Shown one piece after another: positions 28,251 to 38,773 of a DNA stretch of 64,000 nucleotides; position 1 is the first letter of the stretch, and each line of letters begins with the position of its first letter. This DNA is from Alphaproteobacteria bacterium (lineage in GTDB: Bacteria; Pseudomonadota; Alphaproteobacteria; Rhodobacterales; Rhodobacteraceae). Under the pieces are notes generated by a model, which did no database searches, had not been told where the DNA came from, and saw only the letters and a program-made list of their open reading frames with translations. The position numbers and the translations under genes were made by a program. The DNA lies in NCBI GenBank assembly GCA_030429495.1, contig JAUIFH010000004.1, forward strand, positions 186,001-250,000. Direction: 5' to 3'.

Positions 28251-28550
28251 CTATCCGCCGGCTGCCGGTCCGACCATGTCCCAGGCCTCGCCCATCGACA
28301 CGACGCAGGACCGCCCGCCGGCATAGCTGAGGACCAGCGTCCATTCGCCCGCCGGGTCGGCCCAAAGCTCCATGACGCTGTCGCGATCGCGCACCCCCTG
28401 CCCGACCATGGCCGCCTGAAACTGCGTGGAAAGCTTCTCGACAAGCGCATCGCGCCGGGCGCACCAGACCTCGGTCAGCGGCGTGAACGCCCCGACCGCC
28501 CCGCCCGAAGCCGGCAGGATCGTAACGGCAAGAAGAAGGCAGCGGAGCAT
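28251..28550 (-). CDS. Hypothetical exported protein
   Basis: MLRCLLLAVTILPASGGAVGAFTPLTEVWCARRDALVEKLSTQF... signal peptide plus globular domain. Confidence 0.6.
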   Translation of the reverse strand: MLRCLLLAVTILPASGGAVGAFTPLTEVWCARRDALVEKLSTQFQAAMVGQGVRDRDSVMELWADPAGEWTLVLSYAGGRSCVVSMGEAWDMVGPAAGG

Positions 28551-28749
28551 CGCGGGGCCTTTGCAACAACAGGATGACGGAATCGTAACACAGCGATGAC
28601 AGTCTGTGGATAAATATTCCCTGACGCGGCGGGCAAAGTCTGTGCGTTCGGGGGAGGGATGGAGAATGCTCGGGGCGGAAGCGGAGGGCCGGAGGGTCGG
28701 GCGCAGCCCGGTCCGCAAGCGAACCGGGCGGGTGTGGGGGAGGTGCAAG

Positions 28750-28810
28750 GTGCGTGATCGCACGCACCGTCTGGCCCCGCGAATGGTGCGTGCGAGCACG
28801 CACCCTACGG
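28750..28810. repeat. Two adjacent GGTGCGTG..CACGCACC palindromic repeats
   Basis: GGTGCGTGATCGCACGCACC at 28750-28769 and ATGGTGCGTGCGAGCACGCACCCTACGG at 28783-28810; the latter recurs exactly (inverted) at 55850-55877. Confidence 0.75.
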
Positions 28811-28824
28811 CTTGCTAAGGCTCG

Positions 28825-29838
28825 TTATTCTGAGGGAGTTGCCCCACTCAAGAGGCTACGTGGCGAAATGGCGATAGGCAACGACGAACCAAACCCCCGC
28901 TCCTCCTTCTTTAGGTAGCCGCTATCATTGGGTGCGTAAACCGCTGCCGCTGCATGTTGAAGGACCGCATCCCGTGCCTCTATCGTACTACCCGCTTCGG
29001 CAAGTGTCTTGTATGTCATTAGTGCGTTTTGCCGATGCTTGTTGGTAACCGAGTTGTGTCGATGCGCAGAATAATTCCTTACGCATTGAAGTAGAGCGTA
29101 TGCCAACACTGCAAATATCAAAACTTTACTTAATACCATCTGCACGCTTTCAAAGGTGTTTTGTGGAGATAGCCACCTATACACAAACAGGGTCAACACG
29201 GCGTATGCCAGCACAAAGACTCCCGCAATCACGCTAGCCATAAGCCACTTTTTTGCGGCGTTCTCGTGCCTAGTTGCCTCCTCGGCGAAATACCGCGCTT
29301 GTTGTGTCACCCCTTGTTCAGCGGCAGCATCTCGCACTTCTTGGAGTACGGCCTTGGCGTCTTCGGAAGTCGCCCGAATTGTGTTGAGAATTTCTTCTTT
29401 CTCATCATTTATTGTTTGAAGCGCAGCGCGGCCTCGGGACTCAAGCGATGAGAAATCGACAGTCGTTGCAGCTGCATAAGATATGAGTGGATGCAATTCG
29501 GTGAAGGCAGGCTGGAACGCGGAGGACAACTGTTCCACAAACTGCTGCTTCTGGACTTCTGGATCATTCCCGCCAAGCTTAAACGTTAATATCTGGTCAA
29601 ATAAGGAGTATACAGATTTGGCCTGCCGCTGGACGGCCTCGTTTTGATGAGGAGGCAAATGCCAAATGATATCTGTGGATAGCTTCCGAAAAAGCTCGAT
29701 TAGTTGCTGGGCTGGTTTCACAGCATTCTCGAATGCCATCTCACCCAGACGATCTCTCTGGACAAGCGTTTGACTTTCGAAATTTTGAACGCGCTCGACG
29801 TCGCTGATTATATCTTCAATGGCTGTGTTGTTGGCCAT
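28825..29838 (-). CDS. AT-rich orphan: coiled-coil plus two-TM protein of unknown function
   Basis: MANNTAIEDIISDVERVQNFESQTLVQRDRLGEMAFENAVKPAQQLI...; TMs KKWLMASVIAGVFVLAYAVLTLFVYRWL and VLSKVLIFAVLAYALLQC; C-terminal NYSAHRHNSVTNKHRQNALMTYKTLAEAGST. Composition clearly more AT-rich than flanks. Confidence 0.8.
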   Translation of the reverse strand: MANNTAIEDIISDVERVQNFESQTLVQRDRLGEMAFENAVKPAQQLIELFRKLSTDIIWHLPPHQNEAVQRQAKSVYSLFDQILTFKLGGNDPEVQKQQFVEQLSSAFQPAFTELHPLISYAAATTVDFSSLESRGRAALQTINDEKEEILNTIRATSEDAKAVLQEVRDAAAEQGVTQQARYFAEEATRHENAAKKWLMASVIAGVFVLAYAVLTLFVYRWLSPQNTFESVQMVLSKVLIFAVLAYALLQCVRNYSAHRHNSVTNKHRQNALMTYKTLAEAGSTIEARDAVLQHAAAAVYAPNDSGYLKKEERGFGSSLPIAISPRSLLSGATPSE

Positions 29839-29842
29839 GCCC

Positions 29843-30748
29843 TCACCCCCAAACCCCCTCAAACTCCCGCCATTCGCCCTTGCTCATGCCGGAATTCTCC
29901 TGCGTCACCGTCTCGCCGGCGAGCCGGCGCTTCAGGACCTCGACCCCCTTCGCCGACAGGTTGACCCCGCCCATCCGGTAGTCCTCGAACGCGCCGTAGG
30001 CCAAGGGCACCCAGTCGCGGACGATGTCGCACATGGTCTCGGCATAGGCGCGGATCTCGTATTGGGCGTGGGCGTCGGCGCGGAGCCTGAGGAAATGGAA
30101 GAGGTTGTGCAGGTCGACCTTCCAGTACCATTGCGTATAGACATTGGCGGGCAGGTTCATGCGCGCAAGCTCTCGCGCCAGCCCCTTCTGGCCGTCCTGC
30201 GAAAGCATGTCCTCGTAGTGGTCATAGGCCCGCGTCGCGTCGTCCCGCAGGATGTCGAGCACGCGCTGCGCCTCTTCGCCCTGCAACAGCTCCCCCCGGC
30301 CCTGATTGTTCACCGTCGATTGCGCGGCGAGGTGTTCGGGCGCGGGGATATAGAATTCGCGGTCGAGGATCGAGTAGCGGGCGGAGTATTCGTTCACGTT
30401 GGCGGTGCGGTGGCGGATCCACTGGCGGGCGACGAAGACCGGCAGCTTGACGTGGAACTTGACCTCGCACATCTCGAACGGCGTCGAGTGCCAGTGGCGC
30501 ATGAGGTAGCGGATCAGCCCCTCGTCATTGGTCACATGTTTGGTGCCCTTGCCGTAGCTGACGCGCGCGGCCTGGGTGATGGCGCTGTCGTCGCCCATAT
30601 AGTCGATGACCCGGACAAGGCCGTGGTCGAGCACTTCGTGGGCGACATAGAGGTGCTTTTCCATCCCCTCGGCCGTCGCCCGCAGAGTCGCCTTCGTCTC
30701 GCTTCGCGCCTCGGCGATCTCGGCCAGTTGTTCGGGGGTCAGCGTCAT
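29843..30748 (-). CDS. thyX: FAD-dependent thymidylate synthase
   Basis: [17 protein letters not shown]...; [15 protein letters not shown] signature (RHRxxSxxxxSxR-like). Confidence 0.96.
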   Translation of the reverse strand: MTLTPEQLAEIAEARSETKATLRATAEGMEKHLYVAHEVLDHGLVRVIDYMGDDSAITQAARVSYGKGTKHVTNDEGLIRYLMRHWHSTPFEMCEVKFHVKLPVFVARQWIRHRTANVNEYSARYSILDREFYIPAPEHLAAQSTVNNQGRGELLQGEEAQRVLDILRDDATRAYDHYEDMLSQDGQKGLARELARMNLPANVYTQWYWKVDLHNLFHFLRLRADAHAQYEIRAYAETMCDIVRDWVPLAYGAFEDYRMGGVNLSAKGVEVLKRRLAGETVTQENSGMSKGEWREFEGVWG

Positions 30749-30927
30749 CTCTCTTCCTCCGCATCTCGAATCGTCGCCCACTATATCTATGGGGCGCGGC
30801 CGCGGTAAACGCGATACACGGTAGCGGGCGGAATTTTTCGGCCCGATGCCGGAAATGTGGCCGGCACCCGGCTTGGCGCGGGCGCGGCCGGGCGGTAGGC
30901 TCAGGCGAAACCGACGGGAGGACCGGC

Positions 30928-31356
30928 ATGGCGCTGAAATATCTGCACACGATGGTAAGGGTGAAGGATCTGGACGCGTCGATGGCGTTCTACCGGCTTC
31001 TCGGGCTTGAGGAGACGCGGCGCATGGAGAGCGAACAGGGCCGCTTCACGCTGGTCTTCATGGCGCCGCCGGGCCAGCCGGACTGCCCGGTGGAGCTGAC
31101 ATACAACTGGGACGGCGACGATGCCCTGCCCTCCGACAGCCGCCATTTCGGGCACCTGGCCTATGAGGTCGACGACATCTACGCCACCTGCGCCCATCTG
31201 CAGGCGAATGGCGTGACGATCAACCGTCCGCCGCGCGACGGACGCATGGCCTTCGTCCGCTCGCCCGACAACGTCTCGGTCGAACTGCTTCAGGCCGGTG
31301 CCGCGCTGGCCCCGGCCGAACCCTGGGCGAGCATGGCCAGCACGGGACATTGGTAA
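30928..31356 (+). CDS. gloA: Lactoylglutathione lyase (glyoxalase I, VOC family)
   Basis: 142 aa; [60 protein letters not shown]. Confidence 0.93.
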   Translation: MALKYLHTMVRVKDLDASMAFYRLLGLEETRRMESEQGRFTLVFMAPPGQPDCPVELTYNWDGDDALPSDSRHFGHLAYEVDDIYATCAHLQANGVTINRPPRDGRMAFVRSPDNVSVELLQAGAALAPAEPWASMASTGHW

Positions 31357-32045
31357 GGGCAGCCGCCCTCGCACTCACGCTCGCGCTGGCCGCGGGGCCG
31401 GCGCCGGCCTCATGCCGCCTCGCGCTTCTTCTCGCGCTCGATGTCTCGGCCTCGGTCGACCGGGACGAGGACCAGTTGCAGCGCCAAGGGCTTGCCCGCG
31501 CGCTCCTCGCCGAGGATGTCGCCGAGGCGTTCCTCGCCTTCGGCGAAAGCCATGTCGCGCTTTCCGTCTTCGAATGGAGCGGACGCTACCAGCAGGACAT
31601 GCTGCTGCCCTGGACCACGATCGAGTCCGCCGACGACCTTGCCGCCGTCGCCGCCATCGTCGCGGCAAGCGAGCGTGGCCATGACGACATGCCGACCGCT
31701 CTCGGCTATGCGCTTGGCCACGCTGCAGGGCTTTTTCGCGACGGGCCGGACTGTGACCGCCAAAAGCTCGACGTGTCCGGCGACGGACGCAACAATGAAG
31801 GATTTCCACCCGACCTCGCCTACCGTGAATTTCCGCTCGACCGGGTAACGGTGAACGGACTCGCCATCGCGGCAAGCGACAACGGGATGGCGGACTACTA
31901 TCGCAAGACGCTGATCCGCGGCCCCGGCGCTTTCGTGATCGAAGCCCGCGACTTCTTGGATTTCGAGGCCGCGATGCGCATGAAACTGCTGCGCGAGCTC
32001 GAAGGTCCGGTGATAGGGATGCTGGACCGGGACGGCCCCGGATGA
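31350..32045 (+). CDS. DUF1194 domain protein (exported VWA-like), paralog 1
   Basis: Signal peptide; ASCRLALLLALDVSASVDRDEDQLQRQGLARALL; LDVSGDGRNNEG. Likely TTG start overlapping the gloA stop. Confidence 0.88.
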   Translation: MVRAAALALTLALAAGPAPASCRLALLLALDVSASVDRDEDQLQRQGLARALLAEDVAEAFLAFGESHVALSVFEWSGRYQQDMLLPWTTIESADDLAAVAAIVAASERGHDDMPTALGYALGHAAGLFRDGPDCDRQKLDVSGDGRNNEGFPPDLAYREFPLDRVTVNGLAIAASDNGMADYYRKTLIRGPGAFVIEARDFLDFEAAMRMKLLRELEGPVIGMLDRDGPG

Positions 32046-32737
32046 GGGTGCTCGCGGCGAGCCTGTCCATCGCTATTCTTGGCGCTGCGCCTGCCGATGC
32101 CGCCTGCCGTCTGGCGCTCGCGCTCGGGATCGACGTGTCGCGCTCCGTCGACGCGCGCGACTACCAGATCCAGCGCGACGGGCTGATCGCGGCCCTTGCC
32201 GACCCGGTGATTCAGGAGGCGTTCCTGAAACCCGAAAACCGTGTCGCCTTCGCGGTCTACGAGTGGTCGGGACAGGCCCATCAGGACATGATCGTCGACT
32301 GGGTCATGGTCGAGAGCGCAGCCGACCTAAACGCGATCATGGACAGGATCGACACGTATGACCGGGGCGCGGACCACCTGCCGACAGGCCTGGGCGCAGC
32401 CCTCGAATTCGGGCGGGGTCTGATCGCGCGAGCACCGGTCTGCGACGCACGCACGCTCGACATCTCTGGCGACGGCCGGTCAAATGACGGCTTGGGCCCT
32501 GAGGATATCTACGCCCGCGATGACTTCGAAGGATTGCTTGTCAACGGCCTGCCGATCGGTGGGCACGAGGCTGATATCGCCTTCTACTACCGCGCCCGCG
32601 TCATCCACGGCCCCGGTGCCTTCGTGGAAATCGCCCGGACGGAAGAGGACTTCCCCCGCGCGATCCGTCGCAAGCTTGAACGCGAACTGACCGAACAGCT
32701 CCTCGGTGGGCTGCCGGCGGATGGGGACGGAGGATGA
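32042..32737 (+). CDS. DUF1194 domain protein, paralog 2
   Basis: Signal peptide; AACRLALALGIDVSRSVDARDYQIQRDGLIAALADP; LDISGDGRSNDG; ATGA overlap. Confidence 0.92.
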   Translation: MRVLAASLSIAILGAAPADAACRLALALGIDVSRSVDARDYQIQRDGLIAALADPVIQEAFLKPENRVAFAVYEWSGQAHQDMIVDWVMVESAADLNAIMDRIDTYDRGADHLPTGLGAALEFGRGLIARAPVCDARTLDISGDGRSNDGLGPEDIYARDDFEGLLVNGLPIGGHEADIAFYYRARVIHGPGAFVEIARTEEDFPRAIRRKLERELTEQLLGGLPADGDGG

Positions 32738-33492
32738 CGCCGTATCTGTTCTGCGCGCTCCTGATGCTCGGCGCCGGGTCTGCGGCGGCAGGGTGCAGAC
32801 AGGCACTCGCCATCGGCCTCGACGTCTCCGGCTCGGTCGACGCACGGGAGTTTGGCTTGCAGACCCAAGGGCTTGCTCGGGCGCTGACCGCCCCGCCGAT
32901 ACGCGCGGCACTGCTCCAGACATTGGATAACCCGGTATCGCTCGCGGTCTTCGACTGGTCCGGCGCGGACCATCAACGAACCATTCTTGCCTGGACCGAG
33001 ATCACCGACGATGCCGCGCTCGACAGGGCCGCCTCGGCCATCGCGACGGCGATCCGGATCGAACGCTCACCCGCGACGGGCGTCGGCGCGGCAATGATTT
33101 ACGGTGATGCGCTTCTTGCAAAGCGGCCGAATTGCTGGCGCGCGACGCTCGACCTGACCGGCGACGGGCTGAACAATTCCGGCATCACCCCGCGCGACGT
33201 CCAACTTCCCGACCGTCGGCCGCAGGTCACCGTCAACGCGCTGGTGATCGGGGTGGACAGCGACGAGGGCTGGGACGGCGGCGACCCGGAGATCGCACAG
33301 CTCATCGCCTGGTTCCGGACCGACGTGATCCGTGGCCCCGACGCCTTCGTCGAGGCCGCGCTTGGTTTCGAGGATTTCGCCGAGGCGATGGAACGCAAGC
33401 TGTTGCGCGAACTGTCTGACCTTGCCGTCAGTGCGCTTTCTCCTGCCTTACCCGGACCGGAATTGACCACATCGCTGCACGCCGCCAGATAG
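32734..33492 (+). CDS. DUF1194 domain protein, paralog 3
   Basis: Signal peptide; AGCRQALAIGLDVSGSVDAREFGLQTQGLARAL; LDLTGDGLNNSG; ATGA overlap. Confidence 0.92.
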   Translation: MTPYLFCALLMLGAGSAAAGCRQALAIGLDVSGSVDAREFGLQTQGLARALTAPPIRAALLQTLDNPVSLAVFDWSGADHQRTILAWTEITDDAALDRAASAIATAIRIERSPATGVGAAMIYGDALLAKRPNCWRATLDLTGDGLNNSGITPRDVQLPDRRPQVTVNALVIGVDSDEGWDGGDPEIAQLIAWFRTDVIRGPDAFVEAALGFEDFAEAMERKLLRELSDLAVSALSPALPGPELTTSLHAAR

Positions 33493-33517
33493 GGGTGGAG
33501 AGGACGGGAAAGAACGA

Positions 33518-34234
33518 ATGAGACGCCGGTATCTTCTTCTTGCAGCTGCGACTGCAGCCACCACAGGCACTGCCATGGCGGTTCTTGCCCGGCCGCGCGA
33601 GGCGCGCATCGTCGCCCAGATTGTGACCGGCGCGGTGGTTCCACCTGCACCGCCCGCCGAAAAGCCGCGCCTCGCGACCACGCCCGACGCCGCCCGGCTT
33701 GTCGCGTCGGCGGAAGCGCAGGTCGGCGTGACCCGCCGCTACGACCCGGCCTATGTGGCGCTCGCCTTTCTCGGCGGTGATGTGGCGTCAGACCGGGGCG
33801 TCTGTTCGGACGTCCTGATCCGTGCGCTGCGTACAGCGCATGGTATCGACCTTCAGCTAGCGGTGAACCGCGACATGAAATCCGCTTTCACTGCCTATCC
33901 CGCCCTTTGGGGGCTGACGCGGCCGGACTCGAATATCGACCACCGCCGGGTGCCCAATCTCGAAACCTTCCTCACACGCGCAGGCGCGCGCGTCCCGCTC
34001 GGCCGCACCGGCGCGGATTTCCTGCCCGACGACATCGTCACGTCGCGCGTTCCGGGCAACCGGCCGCATGTAATGATCGTCACCGACTGCCTTGCGCCCG
34101 ACGGCACGCCGATGGTCGTGCACAATATCGGCGCCGGCACGCGGATCGAAGCTGCGCTGTTCGACCACGATCTGACCGCGCAGTTCCGCCTTACCCCCGC
34201 TCTGATCGCCGGATTGGCCCGGACAGCGGACTAA
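33518..34234 (+). CDS. DUF1287 domain protein (exported)
   Basis: 238 aa; VASAEAQVGVTRRYDPAYVALAFLGGDVASDRGVCSDVLIRALR...DMKSAFTAYPALWGLTRPDSNIDHRRVPNLETF. Confidence 0.9.
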   Translation: MRRRYLLLAAATAATTGTAMAVLARPREARIVAQIVTGAVVPPAPPAEKPRLATTPDAARLVASAEAQVGVTRRYDPAYVALAFLGGDVASDRGVCSDVLIRALRTAHGIDLQLAVNRDMKSAFTAYPALWGLTRPDSNIDHRRVPNLETFLTRAGARVPLGRTGADFLPDDIVTSRVPGNRPHVMIVTDCLAPDGTPMVVHNIGAGTRIEAALFDHDLTAQFRLTPALIAGLARTAD

Positions 34235-34287
34235 ACACACAAGTCGGGATCTGAAGCGTTTCGGGTTTCGATCGAAACAGCAACTAT

Positions 34288-34318
34288 CAGAATTCGAACG
34301 AAAAAGGTTCGAATTCTG
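34288..34318. terminator. Perfect 12-bp inverted repeat in a convergent intergenic region
   Basis: CAGAATTCGAAC-GAAAAAG-GTTCGAATTCTG between DUF1287 (+) and the MarR-like gene (-). Confidence 0.5.
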
Positions 34319-34345
34319 AATCAACGTAACCACGAAACGCTATGG

Positions 34346-34843
34346 TCAGTAGATATAGCGAATCTGATCGGTCCAGAACCGTTCCACCCGCCGCAGGATC
34401 GCATTGACCTCTGCGCCGCTCTCGAACCCTATCACACCGCGCGCCTGAAGCGCTTCGGCATGGCGGCGGAACAGCGCCGCAACTGCGTCATGCACGTCCC
34501 GGCCGCGCCCGGTCAGCCGCACCCGGACCGAGCGCCGGTCGGACTCGCAGCGTTCGTGGTGCATGTACCCTGCCTCGACAAGCTTCTTCAGGTTGTAGCT
34601 GACATTGGAGCCCTGATAGTAGCCGCGTGTCTTGAGTTCGCCGGCAGAGACCTCGTTCTCGCCGATATTGAACAAGAGCAGCGCCTGCACCGCGCTGATC
34701 TCAACCAGCCCGAGCCGCTCGAACTCGTCCTTGATGACGTCCAACAGCAGCCGGTGCAGGCGCTCCACCAGCCCGAGCGTCTCCACATAGCCGCGGGTCA
34801 ACCCCGGCTGGGCGCCACCATCTACCCGTGCATGAACGGTCAT
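34346..34843 (-). CDS. MarR-family/LdtR-like winged-helix transcriptional regulator
   Basis: 165 aa; ISAVQALLLFNIGENEVSAGELKTRGYYQGSNVSYNLKKLVEAGYMHHERCESDRRSVRVRLTGRGRDV. Confidence 0.88.
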   Translation of the reverse strand: MTVHARVDGGAQPGLTRGYVETLGLVERLHRLLLDVIKDEFERLGLVEISAVQALLLFNIGENEVSAGELKTRGYYQGSNVSYNLKKLVEAGYMHHERCESDRRSVRVRLTGRGRDVHDAVAALFRRHAEALQARGVIGFESGAEVNAILRRVERFWTDQIRYIY

Positions 34844-34924
34844 TGCCTTCTCCGTCTTTCGCCGCTGCCCAAGGGCAGACTGGGCGGAAAGGACGAATTT
34901 TCCGTTAAGCTCCGTGGAAGGGCA

Positions 34925-35200
34925 TCAGCCACCCGGCTGATGGCGTGCCCGCGCAAAGGCGGCGATCTCGGAGACAAGGGCGGCGAACCGCTCCGGCGGC
35001 TCGACCGCGCCGGTCATCCACGGATAGAGATCCTGGTCATTCTCGGCCAGCAGCGCATCGAAAAGCGTAAGCACGCCCTCCGCCATACCCGGCAACCGGG
35101 CCTCGGCGAACGGGCCAAGGATCAGGTCCATCTCTTTCGTGCCGCGCCGCCATGACCGCATTGTCATGCGCTTACGCTGCGCTTCCGGCGTTTCGCTCAC
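34925..35200 (-). CDS. sdhE: Succinate dehydrogenase assembly factor SdhE (DUF339)
   Basis: VSETPEAQRKRMTMRSWRRGTKEMDLILGPFAEARLPGMAEGVLTLFDALLAENDQDLYPWMTG; RGTKEMD matches the RGxxE motif. GTG start. Confidence 0.9.
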   Translation of the reverse strand: MSETPEAQRKRMTMRSWRRGTKEMDLILGPFAEARLPGMAEGVLTLFDALLAENDQDLYPWMTGAVEPPERFAALVSEIAAFARARHQPGG

Positions 35201-35613
35201 GATGCCGCCGCGTTGCGCCGCAGCCGCTTTTCCAACCGGCCAAGCCGGCTGGTCAGAACGCTCATCGCAGCGCGTACTTCGCTGACTTCGCCAAGCACGC
35301 CGCGCAGATCTTCCGCGCCCGCGCCCTCTTCCTCGGGAGCGGCAACGCCGTCGCCCTCGCCCGTCAGCAGCCACATCAGCGACACGCCGAGAATCCCGGC
35401 GACCATCTGCAGCCGGTTGGCCCGAGGCTCCTTCGCGTCGGCTTCCCAATGCTCAATGACCCTGGTCTTGACGCCGAGCCTTTGGGCAAGGTCGGCCTGG
35501 CTGAGCCGCGCGGCCTCTCGCGCAGCGGCGAGCCGGTCGCCAAAGGTAGCGGCTTCATTGCTGAACCAGTTCTCGTTTGTGTCGGCGGGTGTCTCAATCG
35601 CGTCAATGGTCAA
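35197..35613 (-). CDS. XRE-family helix-turn-helix regulator
   Basis: 138 aa; FGDRLAAAREAARLSQADLAQRLGVKTRVIEHWEADAKEPRANRLQMVAGILGVSLMWLLTGEG. Confidence 0.93.
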   Translation of the reverse strand: MTIDAIETPADTNENWFSNEAATFGDRLAAAREAARLSQADLAQRLGVKTRVIEHWEADAKEPRANRLQMVAGILGVSLMWLLTGEGDGVAAPEEEGAGAEDLRGVLGEVSEVRAAMSVLTSRLGRLEKRLRRNAAAS

Positions 35614-35630
35614 AGGAAAATCCTTCCTGA

Positions 35631-36902
<1,272 letters not shown>

Positions 36903-36911
36903 GGGGAACCG

Positions 36912-37340
36912 ATGCCTGGCGACCTGCCGGAATTCTATTTCCGGACGCGCGAGAATGGCGCGGCCGTTTTCCGGGTCGACACGGAAAACCGGCAACGCCG
37001 GATCGAGATGGATCAGATCGCCGTTATCAACGTCAAGAACGGCGAGATCCGGCCGCAAGGCGACCGCAAGCTGACGGATGCCGAAATGTCGGTGATCCGC
37101 GACTGGCTTGCGGAGCGTCGCGACCTGCTCGCCCGGCGCGATATCGACGACATTCTGCGCACCGTCGACCATCTCAATCTGACCGCGCACTGGGCACAGA
37201 CCAAGGCCGATGACGATCAGCTCGAATCCGTCACCGACGCGCTGCTTCTGGCAATGCACGACCTGCGCACCGTCCTTGTCCGCAAGAAATCCGAGCGTTT
37301 GGCAGAGGCCGAGGCGGCAAATACGCGAACCGGTTCCTGA
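36912..37340 (+). CDS. Conserved hypothetical protein
   Basis: 142 aa MPGDLPEFYFRTRENGAAVFRVDTENRQRRIEMDQIAVINVKNGEIRPQGDRKLTDAEMSVIRDWLAERR... Confidence 0.75.
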   Translation: MPGDLPEFYFRTRENGAAVFRVDTENRQRRIEMDQIAVINVKNGEIRPQGDRKLTDAEMSVIRDWLAERRDLLARRDIDDILRTVDHLNLTAHWAQTKADDDQLESVTDALLLAMHDLRTVLVRKKSERLAEAEAANTRTGS

Positions 37341-37355
37341 ACGGCGCCGAGAACC

Positions 37356-38723
37356 TCAGGCCGCACGGAGCATCCGACGCTCCCAACTTCCCCAGAACCG
37401 CCACATCAGCAGAACCGCCGCAACCGCAAGCCCGACCGTGAGGCCGAGCCAGAGCCCGACCCCGCCAAGGCCCAGCGGGAATGCGAGAACGTAGCTGGTG
37501 GGAATGCCGATCAGCCAATAGCTGATCACGCTGATCCAGAGCGGTCCGGCGGTATCCTGCACGCCGCGCAACAGGCCAAGCGCCATGACCTGCGCCGCGT
37601 CGAACATCTGGAACAGGGCCGCAACCGCCAGCAGCACCGTTCCGAAGGCGATAATCGCCTCTGCGCCCGGCTTGCTCTCGTCCAGGAACAGCCCGACGAT
37701 CTGCTCCGGCAGGATCAGGAACACCGCGACGACGAGAAGACCGAAACCGACAGACATCACGATCGCCGTCAGCGCCCCGTCGCGCAGCGAGGCCGGGTTG
37801 CCCTCGCCCTCGGCGCGGCCGACCCGGACGGTGGCAGCGTTCGACAGGCCGAGATGGACCATGAAGGCCAGCGCCGCCGCTTCCAGCGCGATCCCGTGCG
37901 CCGCCAGTTCCACCGTGCCGACCCAGCCCATCATAAGCGCCGACGCATTGAACAGCCCGCCTTCGGCAAGCCCGGTCAAGCCGACCGGCCAGCCCAGCCG
38001 CCAGACCCGCGCGAATGCCGGCCAGTCGGGCCGCCAGAAACGTTGGAACAGGTGGAACTTCCGAAGCGCCGGATGCCAGGCCGCGTAAAGTGCCAGCAGC
38101 AGGACCGTCACGACCTGCGTCACCAGCGTCGCGGTCGCCGCGCCGCGCACGCCAAGCTCCGGCGCGCCCCAGTTGCCGAAGATCAGCATCCAGTTGAGCG
38201 CGACATTGACCACCGCCCCCGCCAAAGTCGCCCAGAGCACGACCTGCGTGCGTTCGAGTGCCGAGAGATAGCCCTTGAGCGTATTGAGCAACAGGGCCGG
38301 GATCATGCCGAAGCCCGCGATCCTGAGATAGTCCTGCGCCAGTGCCGCCAGCGCCGGCTCCTGCCCGAGCGTTTCAAGCACCGGACCCGACCACCACAGG
38401 ACCGGCAGAACCACGATCCCGAACAGGATCGAATGCCACATCGTCATCCGCGTATCGCGCCTGACCTGCACCTCGTCACCCTTGCCCAGCGCAGAGGCGA
38501 CCATGCCCACCATTGCGATGGAATAGCCCGCGCCAAGAATGAAAAGGATAAAGAAGGTCGAGGCGCCGAGGACGACCGAGGCCAACGCCTCCACACCGTA
38601 CCAGCCCAGCATCACGGTGTCGGTGACATGCAGCACCATCTGCGCGAGGTTCGAGCCGATCAACGGCAAACCCAGCACGAGAAGCGCCCGCACATGGGCA
38701 CTGTATGTCAGCTTGTCCTCCAT
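37356..38723 (-). CDS. MATE-family multidrug/Na+ antiporter
   Basis: 456 aa from MEDKLTYSAHVRALLVLGLPLIGSNLAQMVLHVTDTVMLGWYGVEALASVVLG; MATE-like 12-TM profile. Confidence 0.93.
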   Translation of the reverse strand: MEDKLTYSAHVRALLVLGLPLIGSNLAQMVLHVTDTVMLGWYGVEALASVVLGASTFFILFILGAGYSIAMVGMVASALGKGDEVQVRRDTRMTMWHSILFGIVVLPVLWWSGPVLETLGQEPALAALAQDYLRIAGFGMIPALLLNTLKGYLSALERTQVVLWATLAGAVVNVALNWMLIFGNWGAPELGVRGAATATLVTQVVTVLLLALYAAWHPALRKFHLFQRFWRPDWPAFARVWRLGWPVGLTGLAEGGLFNASALMMGWVGTVELAAHGIALEAAALAFMVHLGLSNAATVRVGRAEGEGNPASLRDGALTAIVMSVGFGLLVVAVFLILPEQIVGLFLDESKPGAEAIIAFGTVLLAVAALFQMFDAAQVMALGLLRGVQDTAGPLWISVISYWLIGIPTSYVLAFPLGLGGVGLWLGLTVGLAVAAVLLMWRFWGSWERRMLRAA

Positions 38724-38773
38724 CGCCGTGCCATATCCGCAAGCCGGCACCAAGTCCAGCCGCCCGGGCGGCG

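Noticed and set aside
28606-28818. 70-aa plus-strand ORF
   Set aside because: Covers the dispersed palindromic repeats and low-complexity GC DNA; no coding signature.
34307-34320. GGTTCGAATTCTGA resembling a tRNA T-arm
   Set aside because: Part of a perfect inverted repeat; no acceptor, D-arm or anticodon structure around it.
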